In this document: positions 16,293 through 24,347 of the stretch, piece by piece | How the letters are laid out: each line of letters starts with the position of its first letter | How positions within the stretch are numbered: position 1 is the stretch's first letter | Source: Microbacterium maritypicum MF109 | GTDB lineage: Bacteria; Actinomycetota; Actinomycetes; Actinomycetales; Microbacteriaceae | Length of the DNA stretch: 64,000 nt | Direction: 5' to 3' | Assembly: GCF_000455825.1 (NCBI RefSeq) | Contig: NZ_ATAO01000206.1 | Location: 310,001-374,000, forward strand | Program-made: the position numbers and the translations under genes | The notes under the pieces: generated by a model | What the model saw: only the letters and a program-made list of their open reading frames with translations | Told to the model about the DNA's origin: nothing | The model's database searches: none

Positions 16293-17450
16293 CTACTCGA
16301 TCGGAATACGCAGGACCCGGTCGTCGCCCTCGCGGGGATCGCCCCGCCCGTCCGTGTTGTTCGTGAGAACCCAGAGTGCCCCGTCTGGCGCGACCACGAC
16401 GTCGCGAAGCCTCCCGAGCGATTCGACGAAGTATTCCCCGGCGGTGCGCACGTCGGAGAGCGGCACCTCCCTGAGCCGCTCTCCGCGGAGATTCGCGATG
16501 AAGATCGATCCCGATGCGATCGTGATGCCGCTCGGACTCGCGGTGTCCGGCGACCACTGCTGGACCGGATCGACGAACCCTTCATGATCGGCGATCCCCT
16601 CGACCGTCGGCCACCCGTAGTTCCCACCGGCCTCGATCACGTTCAGTTCGTCCCAGGTGTCCTGGCCGAACTCGCTCGCGTAGAGCGTGCCCTCGTCGTC
16701 CCACGCCAGGCCCTGAGGATTGCGGTGGCCCAGGCTGTAGATGGGTGATCCCGGGAAGGGGTTGTCCTCCGGCACGTCCCCGTCCGGTGTGATGCGGAGG
16801 ATCTTCCCGGCCAGCGAGTCCCGATCCTGAGCCCCCTCACGGTCGCCCGCGTCGCCGACCGTCACGTAGAGCATGTCGTCGGGGCCGAACGCGATGCGTC
16901 CGCCGTTGTGATTCCCGGCGGCGGGGATCCCGGAGAGGATCGTCTCGGATTCGCCGAGCTCGAACGAACCCGGCGCCCCCGACAACGCGAAGCGCTGCAC
17001 CCTGTTCTCGCCGACAGCCGTCGAGTACGCGTACAGCCAATCGTCCCGCAGCGCGATACCCAGCAGTCCCCCCTCTCCTCGAGGCGCGACGCCATCGATC
17101 ATCCCGAGCTCGCGAAGCCTCCCGTCGCCGGAAACCTCGACGATGCGGGCGGTGTCCCGTTCGCTGATCAGCGCCGTGCTCCCGAAGAAGGCGATGGACC
17201 ATGGGGCCTCCAGTCCAGCCGCGACCGTGGACGCGCGCCCCGGAACGATGCTTCCCGATCCGGCGGACGGCGAGGGTGCGAGCGGCGCGGGAGAAGACGA
17301 GGCGGGGGACGTCGGAGCGCACGCGGCGAGAGCGATCGCGATGAGAGCAGTCGAGACGAGAGCAGTCGAGACGAGAGCGCCCGCCCCGCGAGCGACCGCG
17401 GCGACACGCGGATCGGCCGGCGTCCTCTGCGCCCTCCGCGTCGTCGTCAT
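16293..17450 (-). CDS. PQQ-dependent soluble glucose dehydrogenase-like lipoprotein
   Basis: Six-bladed beta-propeller of the GSDH/Yli-type sugar dehydrogenase family, 385 aa, predicted to be lipid-anchored outside the membrane. The signal peptide ends in lipobox LAAC near residue 39, followed by a Pro/Ser/Ala linker. Family motifs are GEGGLLGIAL, NHNGGRIAFGPDDMLYVTVGD (split: NHNGG then DMLYVTVGD), LGHRNPQGLAWD, SEFGQDTWDELN and GGNYGWP. The cofactor would be PQQ, with an aldose as substrate, but many actinobacterial members are untested. ATG 17450 has AAGGGA at good spacing; an ATG at 17465 has no space for its GGAGG. A 15-bp tandem duplication lies in the signal peptide. Confidence 0.85.
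   Translation of the reverse strand: MTTTRRAQRTPADPRVAAVARGAGALVSTALVSTALIAIALAACAPTSPASSSPAPLAPSPSAGSGSIVPGRASTVAAGLEAPWSIAFFGSTALISERDTARIVEVSGDGRLRELGMIDGVAPRGEGGLLGIALRDDWLYAYSTAVGENRVQRFALSGAPGSFELGESETILSGIPAAGNHNGGRIAFGPDDMLYVTVGDAGDREGAQDRDSLAGKILRITPDGDVPEDNPFPGSPIYSLGHRNPQGLAWDDEGTLYASEFGQDTWDELNVIEAGGNYGWPTVEGIADHEGFVDPVQQWSPDTASPSGITIASGSIFIANLRGERLREVPLSDVRTAGEYFVESLGRLRDVVVAPDGALWVLTNNTDGRGDPREGDDRVLRIPIE
17345..17374. repeat. two tandem copies of a 15-bp unit inside the sugar dehydrogenase signal peptide
   Basis: The unit GAGCAGTCGAGACGA occurs twice in direct succession (17345-17359 and 17360-17374). On the coding minus strand each copy encodes five residues of the hydrophobic signal core, giving a repeated STALV. 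The exact identity of the copies suggests a recent slippage duplication that lengthens the signal helix without changing frame. Confidence 0.85.
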
Positions 17451-17540
17451 CGCCGATCCCTTCATCCTCCGTTCGAGAGTAGGCGAGCGGCGCGCACCGC
17501 AGAAGAGGCAGGTGTCCGAGGGGGCGCGTAGCCTGCCACG

Positions 17541-17978
17541 GTGTCGAAGGAACAAGCTCTCCCGGGCCCGTGCACCCTCTGCGGAGGAACGGTCGGTGCC
17601 CGCGGTGACGACTCCTGGCGCTGCGCCTCCTGCGGATGGCGTTACGGGGACGTCCCCGACGCCGATCTCCCGCTCCCCCGTATCGACATCGTCTACTACA
17701 TCCGTTTCGACCGTCGGGTGAAGATCGGCACGAGCCGACGACCGCGACAACGGCTGGCGAGCATCCGACACGACGAGCTCCTCGCCTTCGAGCGAGGCGG
17801 ACGCCCGGTCGAGCAGCAGCGACACCGCGAGTTCGCCTCGGTCCGCGAAGGCGGAGAGTGGTTCACGTTGACGGACGATCTGCGGACGCACGTCGACGCC
17901 CTCCGCCGCGAGGGTGAGCCGTGGCTGCTCTACGGGCGATGGCTGAGCAACGCGCTCCGCGGTCTCGATGCCTCGTGA
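17541..17978 (+). CDS. zinc-ribbon protein with T5orf172/GIY-YIG-type nuclease domain
   Basis: A 145-residue protein from GTG 17541. The N-terminus is a zinc ribbon with Cys11, Cys14, Cys28 and Cys31 (CTLC and CASC). From about 50 to 112 it resembles the T5orf172/Mug113 branch of the GIY-YIG superfamily. VYYIRF corresponds to the GIY strand, KIGTS to the YIG strand, RRPRQRLASI carries the catalytic-type Arg, and EQQRHREF supplies the Glu. A nicking or structure-specific nuclease is possible. There is no adjacent methylase or phage gene; neighbours are housekeeping. A shared hairpin terminator follows. Confidence 0.75.
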   Translation: MSKEQALPGPCTLCGGTVGARGDDSWRCASCGWRYGDVPDADLPLPRIDIVYYIRFDRRVKIGTSRRPRQRLASIRHDELLAFERGGRPVEQQRHREFASVREGGEWFTLTDDLRTHVDALRREGEPWLLYGRWLSNALRGLDAS

Positions 17979-17998
17979 CCTGCGCCAGGACATGACGA

Positions 17999-18036
17999 TG
18001 CCGGGCGACCGCTTCGGGAAGTCCAGTCGCCCGGCA
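17999..18036. terminator. bidirectional hairpin between convergent genes
   Basis: TGCCGGGCGAC pairs with GTCGCCCGGCA (11 bp, perfect) around a 16-base loop that itself contains CTTC/GAAG. It sits between the GIY-YIG-like gene (+) and the SPW gene (-). No T-tract is present. Confidence 0.65.
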
Positions 18037-18053
18037 CCGCGTCTCTGCGGGGA

Positions 18054-18440
18054 TCAGGCCGTGGCCGCATGCCCCCTGGTGGTCGCCGGCTGCGGCTGCG
18101 AGAACAGCACCACGACGATCACGGCGACGCCGACGACGACGTGCGGGAGCCAGACGTTCAGCGCCTCGCCCGCGAACCCGAAGATCCACGGCGAGAGGGC
18201 GAGGAAGAGGCTGGCGACGATGTCGAACACCAGGTGGACGGGCATCGGGATGAAACCGAAGGGACCCCATTCGTACTTCGTGAAGAGGCTGTACACGATC
18301 AGCCCGACACCGAGGACGATCGGGATGATGACCGCCGCTCCGCCCACGTTCGCGAAGCCGAACAGCCAGGGAGCGGCGATCAACGCGACGCCGACGATGT
18401 AGTCGAGAATTCCGTGGACCTTGGTGGGGATGAAACGCAT
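18054..18440 (-). CDS. SPW-repeat membrane protein
   Basis: A 128-residue membrane protein with four transmembrane helices arranged as two similar halves. Each carries the SPW-type signature (APWLFGF near 24 and SPWIFGF near 85). The role is unknown. ATG 18440 is preceded by AGGAGG at ideal spacing; the frame continues upstream but the extension has no such site. It converges on the GIY-YIG-like gene. Confidence 0.88.
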   Translation of the reverse strand: MRFIPTKVHGILDYIVGVALIAAPWLFGFANVGGAAVIIPIVLGVGLIVYSLFTKYEWGPFGFIPMPVHLVFDIVASLFLALSPWIFGFAGEALNVWLPHVVVGVAVIVVVLFSQPQPATTRGHAATA

Positions 18441-18717
18441 GATTCCTCCTTGTGTGGCGCCGCTTCCGCGACTCACCACTGGTTCGAAGCCCGCCACGGA
18501 TCGGATTGCCTCCCCGCCTCGGAGGACGATCGACCTGCGGGCCGGGGAGCTCGACTCGAGTCTCTCGACGGCGCACTCGCGGCCCGGTCCCAGGCAGCCC
18601 TGCTACGTTGAGCATGCCGGTATCTCGCCGGCATCAGGGAAGACTTCTCGTCGACCAACGGGCCTCCTGGGTCATTTCGTTCTCCGTCGCCTCCTCTGTG
18701 TGAGCCCGAGGAGCATC

Positions 18718-19875
18718 ATGCCCACCCCGTCAGTCCCCTCTTTTCTCGACCCTGCGCACGCCTGGGCGGCGCCCACCGCCCTCCCCGTCGGCACCACGGC
18801 CATCGTGTATTGCGAGGGCCAGTTCGGCGAGCAGGACGGCAAGACCGCGAACGGTCTGGTCCGACACTCGGAGAAGTACGAGATCCTCAGCGTCATCGAC
18901 AGCACCCACGCGGGTGCGGACGCCGGGGTGCTCCTGGACGGTCTCGCGAACGACATCCCGATCCTCGACGGACTCCCGACGGCGATCGCTCATGCAGGTC
19001 ACGTGCCGGACTACCTGATCTGCGGTGTCGCACCGGCTGATGGGCTGCTCTCCGCCGACCAGCGCACCGTGCTGCTGGACGGCATCGCCCGCGGGATGCA
19101 CATCATCAACGGCCTGCACGAGTTCCTCACCGACGATGCCGAGTTCGTCGCGGCTGCCCTTCTCGCCCAGGTCACGATCACCGATATCCGTCGCCCCCGG
19201 GACAAGAAGGATCTCCATCTGTTCTCCGGCCGCATCTTCGACGTGACCTGTCCGCGGATCACCATCCTCGGGACCGACGGCGCGATCGGCAAGCGCACCA
19301 CCGCGACGATCCTCGTGAAGGCCCTCAACGATCGTGGCGTCCACGCCGTGATGGTCGGCACCGGACAGACCACGATCATCCAGGGCGGCCGCTACGGCGT
19401 CGCGCTCGACGCCCTCGTGCCCCAGTTCTGCTCGGGTGAGGTCGAGAACCAGGTGGTCGCGGCATTCGAAGGCGAAGACCCGGACGTCATCATCGTGGAG
19501 GGCCAGGGCGCGCTCAGCCACCCCGCATACATCACCTCGGCGCACATCCTCCGCGGCAGTCAGCCTGCGGGGGTCATCGTGCAGCACGCCCCGGGCCGGA
19601 CGGTCCTGGGCGACTTCCCGATGGTCGCTATGCCGACGGTCACGAGTGAGATCGCCCTGATCGAGGCTTTCGCCGACACGAAGGTCATCGGCGTCACGGT
19701 GAACCATGAGAACCTCACGGCGGAGCAGCTCGCCGCCGCCATCGACGAGATCGAGCTCGACACCGGACTCCCCGCCACCGACCCGCTGACCCGACCGCTG
19801 GCGGAGCTCGTGGAGATGGTGCTGCAGGCGTTCCCGACGCTCAGCCCGCGACGGACCACCCGTAGCGCCGCGTGA
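18718..19875 (+). CDS. DUF1611 family protein (DgcN-like)
   Basis: A 385-residue two-domain protein of the DUF1611 family. An N-terminal Rossmann-like half ends at about 170. A P-loop-like NTP-binding half has LGTDGAIGKRTTA at 184-196 and IIVEGQGALSHP near 262. Family members include DgcN, implicated in N-acetyl-D-glutamate and D-glutamate metabolism together with a DgcA epimerase; no dgcA is seen here. ATG 18718 follows CGAGGAGC. Its last 35 bases overlap, convergently, the 3' end of the PemK-like gene. Confidence 0.8.
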   Translation: MPTPSVPSFLDPAHAWAAPTALPVGTTAIVYCEGQFGEQDGKTANGLVRHSEKYEILSVIDSTHAGADAGVLLDGLANDIPILDGLPTAIAHAGHVPDYLICGVAPADGLLSADQRTVLLDGIARGMHIINGLHEFLTDDAEFVAAALLAQVTITDIRRPRDKKDLHLFSGRIFDVTCPRITILGTDGAIGKRTTATILVKALNDRGVHAVMVGTGQTTIIQGGRYGVALDALVPQFCSGEVENQVVAAFEGEDPDVIIVEGQGALSHPAYITSAHILRGSQPAGVIVQHAPGRTVLGDFPMVAMPTVTSEIALIEAFADTKVIGVTVNHENLTAEQLAAAIDEIELDTGLPATDPLTRPLAELVEMVLQAFPTLSPRRTTRSAA

Positions 19876-20425
19876 GAGCCGCTCCGACCCGGTCATAGCG
19901 CCCCCGATCGAGAACGGCGGCCTCTCGCCGCAACCCGCGCTCGTGCACGCTGTACAGCTGCTCGACATCCACCCAGGACTCTCGACCCTGAGAGTCCCAG
20001 TCGCCCGTACCGATCGACAGGTAGTCGCGGTCACCGTCATGGGGCTTGCTCGTCATCCGCACCGCGTACACGCGCTCTGCGGACTCCCGTCCGATGACGA
20101 GCACGGGACGATCCTTCCCGCGACCGTCGTTCTCCTCGTAGGGAACCCAGGTCCAGACGATCTCTCCCGCGTCCGGTGCGCCGTCCCGCTGCGGTGCGTA
20201 ACCGACCTGCAGGTGCGTGATCCGATCCGGATCGATGCGGACGGTGTCGGTGCCGCGCGCCCGTCCCGGGTCGGTGCCGCCACCCGCGGGCGTCGGGCGC
20301 TCCTGCGGGGTCCGTAGACGCGCGTCCGGGCGTCTCGGATCTGATGTCCGAGACGCCCGGCCGGATCCCACTGCCTTGAGCAGGATCTCCGCGAGTGTTG
20401 CCAGGATGCCGTTGGTCTTGCTCAC
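19841..20425 (-). CDS. PemK/MazF-like family protein with N-terminal extension
   Basis: A 194-residue protein whose C-terminal part (about 85-190) resembles PemK/MazF endoribonucleases: GEIVWTWVPYEE, then GKDRPVLVIG, then a conserved core with SIGTGDWD. The N-terminal 80 residues are an Arg/Pro/Asp-rich linker after a short hydrophobic helix (GILATLAEILLKAV). No antitoxin-sized gene lies next to it; the upstream neighbour is the ammonium transporter, 20 bases away. It may therefore be an orphan or a non-toxin derivative. The 3' end overlaps the DUF1611 gene by 35 bases. Confidence 0.75.
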   Translation of the reverse strand: MSKTNGILATLAEILLKAVGSGRASRTSDPRRPDARLRTPQERPTPAGGGTDPGRARGTDTVRIDPDRITHLQVGYAPQRDGAPDAGEIVWTWVPYEENDGRGKDRPVLVIGRESAERVYAVRMTSKPHDGDRDYLSIGTGDWDSQGRESWVDVEQLYSVHERGLRREAAVLDRGRYDRVGAALTRRYGWSVAG

Positions 20426-20445
20426 ACGGTCACCCTAACCGCTGA

Positions 20446-21684
20446 TCACGCGTCTGCGAGTGCGTAGCCCTCCTCGCCGTGCACGACCTGGTCGACACCG
20501 GCGATCTCGTCTTCGTTCGTGACGCGGAAGCCGATGGTCTTCTCGATCGCGAAGCCGATGATGAACGCGACGATGAAGGAGTAGATCAGCACTCCGAGCG
20601 CCGCGATCAGCTGCACGGCGAGCTGGCGGGCGTCGCCGCCGACGAACAGTCCCGTCTCGGTGGCGAAGAAGCCGAGGTACAGCGTTCCGATGAGACCGCC
20701 GACGAGGTGGATGCCGACCACGTCGAGCGAGTCGTCGAATCCGAGGCGGAACTTCAACTCGATCGCGAGGGCGCACACGACACCGGCGAGTGCGCCGAGA
20801 AGCAGAGCCCAACCCGGCGTCAGGTTGGCGCAGGCCGGGGTGATCGCAACCAGACCGGCGACGGCACCGGACGCTGCACCGACCGAGGTGGGCTTGCCGT
20901 CCTTGATCTTCTCGACGAGGATCCAGCCGAGGATGGCGGCCGCCGTGGCGCCCAGGGTGTTCAGACCGATGAGTCCGACGCCGCCCATGTCTTCGGCCAG
21001 CCATTCCGCTCCCGCGTTGAAACCGAACCAGCCGAACCACAGCAGGGCGGCCCCGAGGAGCGTGAGCGGCACGTTGTGCGGCTTCAGGATGCCCTTCTGG
21101 AACCCGATGCGCTTGCCGAGGACCAGGGCGAGTGCCAGAGCCGCGGCGCCCGCGTTGATGTGCACGGCGGTACCGCCGGCGTAGTCGATCACGCCGATGC
21201 CGCTGTCCTCGCCGAAGAGCGTGGTGCCGAGGTTCATGATCCAGCCACCGCCCCAGACCCACGCGGCGACCGGGAAGTAGCCGACGGTCGCGAAGATGCC
21301 GGCGAAGATGAGCCAGCTGCCGAACTTCGCACGATCCGCGATCGCTCCGGAGATCAGCGCGACCGTGATGATCGCGAATGTGGCACCGTAGGCCACCCCC
21401 AGGAGCGCGACGTTCGAGCCCTCACCGGCCGCCAGGCTCGACAGCCCGAAGTCCGCGAAGGGGTTGCCAGCGAACGCGGTCGGGCTGTCGACCGCGCTCA
21501 TCGAGAAACCGAAGAGAATCCAGAGCACGGCGACGAGTCCGATGGAGCCGAAGCTCATCATCATCATGCTGACGACGCTCTTCGCCTTGACGAGACCGCC
21601 ATAGAAGAAGGCGACGCCGGGCGTCATGAGCAGCACCAGCGCTGTCGCGGTGATCGCCCACGAGATGTTGCCGGGAGCATCCAT
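20446..21684 (-). CDS. amt: ammonium transporter Amt
   Basis: Ammonium channel/transporter of 412 aa with about 11 transmembrane helices. The twin-His pore is complete: His175 in GTAVHINAGAAA and His326 in VVGIHLVGGLIG. The Phe gate is in AYGATFAI near 103. The C-terminal cytoplasmic tail (after about 385) is the usual docking site for GlnK in this family, but no glnK follows in this window. A four-half-site GlnR-type box lies 52-89 bases upstream of the start, indicating nitrogen control. Confidence 0.96.
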   Translation of the reverse strand: MDAPGNISWAITATALVLLMTPGVAFFYGGLVKAKSVVSMMMMSFGSIGLVAVLWILFGFSMSAVDSPTAFAGNPFADFGLSSLAAGEGSNVALLGVAYGATFAIITVALISGAIADRAKFGSWLIFAGIFATVGYFPVAAWVWGGGWIMNLGTTLFGEDSGIGVIDYAGGTAVHINAGAAALALALVLGKRIGFQKGILKPHNVPLTLLGAALLWFGWFGFNAGAEWLAEDMGGVGLIGLNTLGATAAAILGWILVEKIKDGKPTSVGAASGAVAGLVAITPACANLTPGWALLLGALAGVVCALAIELKFRLGFDDSLDVVGIHLVGGLIGTLYLGFFATETGLFVGGDARQLAVQLIAALGVLIYSFIVAFIIGFAIEKTIGFRVTNEDEIAGVDQVVHGEEGYALADA

Positions 21685-21735
21685 AGGAAAACCTCACATC
21701 CGAAGTAATTGAGAGCTTCAGTGTGACGACCTGCG

Positions 21736-21773
21736 GTTTCGTCAATGCGTGAGGTTTGTTTCCCCGCTGTTAC
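21736..21773 (-). promoter_or_regulatory. GlnR-type nitrogen-regulation box upstream of amt
   Basis: Read on the minus strand the site is GTAAC-n6-GAAAC-n6-CACGC-n6-GAAAC. The first pair matches the actinobacterial GlnR consensus gTnAc-n6-GaAAc exactly. The second pair keeps the same 11-bp phasing with one weak half-site (CACGC) and one perfect half-site (GAAAC). GlnR is the expected regulator of amt genes in actinobacteria. The regulator gene is not in this window. Confidence 0.75.
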
Positions 21774-21818
21774 AGCGCGGCTCCGCCCGTGAACATCGCG
21801 TTACGCGCGCCTGCAGGC

Positions 21819-22856
21819 TTACGCAGAATGTGTCAGGGCATTGAGTCGGGAGATGGCGCGGAGGTACTTCTTGCGGTACCCGCCGGCGAGCATCTCGTCG
21901 GAGAAGACCGCGTCGAGGCCGAGCCCGGTGGCCACGATCGGGATCTGCGCGTCGTACACACGATCGACGAACGCGACGAAGCGCAGCGCCTCCGACTGAT
22001 CGGTGAGCTGGCGCACGCCGCGCAGGCCCACGCTTCCCAGTCCGTCGATCAGCCTGATGTAGCGCGAGGGGTGCACCTGCGCGAGATGACGGATCAGGTC
22101 GTCGAACCGGTCGTCGGACGCTGCGCCCGCGGCGCCGGCCTTTTCGATCGCCGTCTCGTACGCGTCGTCGTCGAGCACCACCGCGTGTCCGTCGAGGGCG
22201 CGCTGGCGGAAGTCGACGCCGTCGATGCGCAGCGTCTGGAAGCTGTCGGACATCGCATGGATCTCGCGCAGGAAGTCCTGTGCGGCGAATCGTCCCTCGC
22301 CGAGCGCGTTCGGCGGGGTGTTCGAGGTCGCGGCGAGCCGGGTGCCCGTCGGCACGAGCTCCCCCAGAAGGCGGGTCATCACCATCGTGTCGCCCGGGTC
22401 GTCGAGCTCGAACTCGTCGATGCACAGCAGGTCGGCGCCTTTGAGCAGATCGACGGTGTTCTTGTAGCCGAGTGCGCCGACCAGGGCGGTGTACTCGATG
22501 AACGAGCCGAAGTACTTCCGGCGGGCGGGCATCGCGTGATAGATCGAGGCGAGCAGGTGCGTCTTCCCGACGCCGAAACCGCCGTCGAGGTAGACGCCGG
22601 GCTTCAGCTCGGGCTCCTTCTTCGCCCGGCTGAACAGCCCTCCGCGCTTCGCGGGGGTGCCGCGCCCGGCGAAGCGCATCAGCGTCTCCTTCGCCTCCTC
22701 CTGCGAGGGATATGCGGGATCGGCGCGATAGCTGTCGAACGTCGCGGTGTCGAACTGCGGCGGCGGCACCAGGCTCGCCAGCATCTCGGGTCCGCTGACG
22801 GTCGGCTGGCGCTCGGTGAGGTGCACGATTCCCGTGCGGCTGGTCGGGTCGGTCAT
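21819..22856 (-). CDS. zapE: ZapE/AFG1-family AAA ATPase
   Basis: P-loop ATPase of the AFG1/ZapE family, 345 aa from ATG 22856. GTG 22859 directly before it is an alternative. Walker A GFGVGKT is at 93-99 and Walker B LLCIDEF at 143-149, followed by a sensor-like ATSNTPPNALGEGRF. In E. coli ZapE acts at the Z-ring in low oxygen; the mitochondrial AFG1 homologue is linked to protein quality control. In actinobacteria the role is untested. It is divergent from the sulfurtransferase gene. Confidence 0.85.
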   Translation of the reverse strand: MTDPTSRTGIVHLTERQPTVSGPEMLASLVPPPQFDTATFDSYRADPAYPSQEEAKETLMRFAGRGTPAKRGGLFSRAKKEPELKPGVYLDGGFGVGKTHLLASIYHAMPARRKYFGSFIEYTALVGALGYKNTVDLLKGADLLCIDEFELDDPGDTMVMTRLLGELVPTGTRLAATSNTPPNALGEGRFAAQDFLREIHAMSDSFQTLRIDGVDFRQRALDGHAVVLDDDAYETAIEKAGAAGAASDDRFDDLIRHLAQVHPSRYIRLIDGLGSVGLRGVRQLTDQSEALRFVAFVDRVYDAQIPIVATGLGLDAVFSDEMLAGGYRKKYLRAISRLNALTHSA

Positions 22857-23002
22857 CACGGTCCTGAATCAGGTGCTCACCTGTGTCGAAGTCTTACGAA
22901 TCGGGCGCAGGGTGCTCGGCGGGGATCTATCGTCGAAGGGACGGATCAACACTACGCCGTCTGCAGCCGCACCCTCGTCCGCTCAAACGCTTCGGAGATC
23001 CC

Positions 23003-23896
23003 ATGGCCATCGAGTTCGATTCCTCCTCCCCCAAGTTCGCCGAGTACGCCGAACCCGGCCGGCTCGTCACCACCGAGTGGCTCGCGGAACGGCTGGGGAC
23101 TCCTGGACTCGTGGTCGTCGAGTCCGACGAAGACGTGCTCCTCTACGAAACCGGCCACATCCCGGGCGCGGTGAAGGTCGACTGGCACACCGAACTCAAC
23201 GACCCGGTCGTGCGCGACTACGTCGACGGCGAGGGCTTCGCCGAGCTGCTCAGCCGCAAGGGCATCGCACGCGACGACACGGTCGTCATCTACGGCGACA
23301 AGAACAACTGGTGGGCCGCCTACGCCCTCTGGGTGTTCTCGCTGTTCGGCCACGAAGACGTGCGTCTGCTCGACGGCGGACGCGATCGGTGGATCGCCGA
23401 GGGGCGCGAGCTCACGCGTGAGGCAACGAACCGGCCGCCCACGGAGTACCCCGTCGTCGAGCGCGACGACTCGATCATCCGTGCATACAAGGAAGACGTC
23501 CTGGCCCACATCGGCAGCCCGCTGATCGATGTGCGCTCCCCAGAGGAGTACAGCGGAGAGCGCACGACGGCGCCCGCGTATCCCGAGGAGGGAACCCTCC
23601 GCGCCGGTCACATCCCGACCGCGCAGAGCGTGCCGTGGGCGAAGGCGGTGGCCGAGGACGGCGGCTTCCGCAGCCGTGCGGAGCTCGACGCGATCTACCG
23701 CGACGGCGCAGGGCTCCGCGACGGGGATGATGTCGTCGCCTACTGCCGGATCGGCGAGCGGTCGAGCCACACCTGGTTCGTGCTCAAGCACCTCCTCGGC
23801 TTCGAGAACGTGCGCAACTACGACGGATCCTGGACAGAGTGGGGCAGCGCGGTACGCGTGCCCATCGTCACCGGTTCCGAGCCCGGCACACTCTGA
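23003..23896 (+). CDS. thiosulfate/3-mercaptopyruvate sulfurtransferase (two rhodanese domains)
   Basis: A 297-residue sulfurtransferase with an inactive N-terminal rhodanese domain (about 20-140) and an active C-terminal one (about 155-290). The active loop is CRIGERSS with the persulfide Cys248; the Arg-Glu-Arg type loop suggests thiosulfate rather than mercaptopyruvate as donor, as in SseA/CysA-type actinobacterial enzymes. ATG 23003 is preceded by GGAGATCCC. The sufE-like gene begins 19 bases after the stop, so persulfide formed here could be passed to SufE. Confidence 0.92.
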   Translation: MAIEFDSSSPKFAEYAEPGRLVTTEWLAERLGTPGLVVVESDEDVLLYETGHIPGAVKVDWHTELNDPVVRDYVDGEGFAELLSRKGIARDDTVVIYGDKNNWWAAYALWVFSLFGHEDVRLLDGGRDRWIAEGRELTREATNRPPTEYPVVERDDSIIRAYKEDVLAHIGSPLIDVRSPEEYSGERTTAPAYPEEGTLRAGHIPTAQSVPWAKAVAEDGGFRSRAELDAIYRDGAGLRDGDDVVAYCRIGERSSHTWFVLKHLLGFENVRNYDGSWTEWGSAVRVPIVTGSEPGTL

Positions 23897-23915
23897 ACAT
23901 GTGACAATGACAGGG

Positions 23916-24347
23916 ATGAGCACAAGCGACGTTCCTGACACTCTCGCCGAGATCCGCGACGGCTTCCTGGAGACCCCGGAGCCCGATCGCCTCCTGCTGC
24001 TGCTCGAGTTCTCGGACGAGCTTCCCGACGTCTCCGACGAGGTCGCGGCCCACCCGGAGATGTACGAGCGCGTCGCGGAGTGCCAGTCGCCGGTGTACAT
24101 CCATGTCGAGGTGAACGATGACATCGTCACGATGCACGCGACAGCCCCGCCCGAAGCTCCGACGACCCGCGGGTTCGCAAGCATCCTGGTGCAGGGTCTC
24201 ACCGGCCTCACCGCAGACGAGGTGCTCGCGATTCCCAATGACTACCCGCAGTCGATCGGTCTCACGAAGGCCGTGTCCCCTCTGCGCATCGGGGGCATGA
24301 CCGGGATGCTGATGCGGGCGAAGAACCAGGTCAGCCAGAAACGCTGA
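23916..24347 (+). CDS. SufE-family sulfur acceptor protein
   Basis: A 143-residue sulfur-transfer protein. The persulfide-accepting Cys56 lies in RVAECQSPVYI, equivalent to the active-site Cys of E. coli SufE, and the rest has the SufE alpha/beta arrangement through GFASILVQGL and IPNDYPQSIGL. ATG 23916 gives the usual MSTSDVP opening. In-frame ATG 23907 and GTG 23901 are alternatives. It is co-directional with the sulfurtransferase; no cysteine desulfurase is in this window. The last 17 bases overlap the opposing hydrolase gene. Confidence 0.92.
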   Translation: MSTSDVPDTLAEIRDGFLETPEPDRLLLLLEFSDELPDVSDEVAAHPEMYERVAECQSPVYIHVEVNDDIVTMHATAPPEAPTTRGFASILVQGLTGLTADEVLAIPNDYPQSIGLTKAVSPLRIGGMTGMLMRAKNQVSQKR

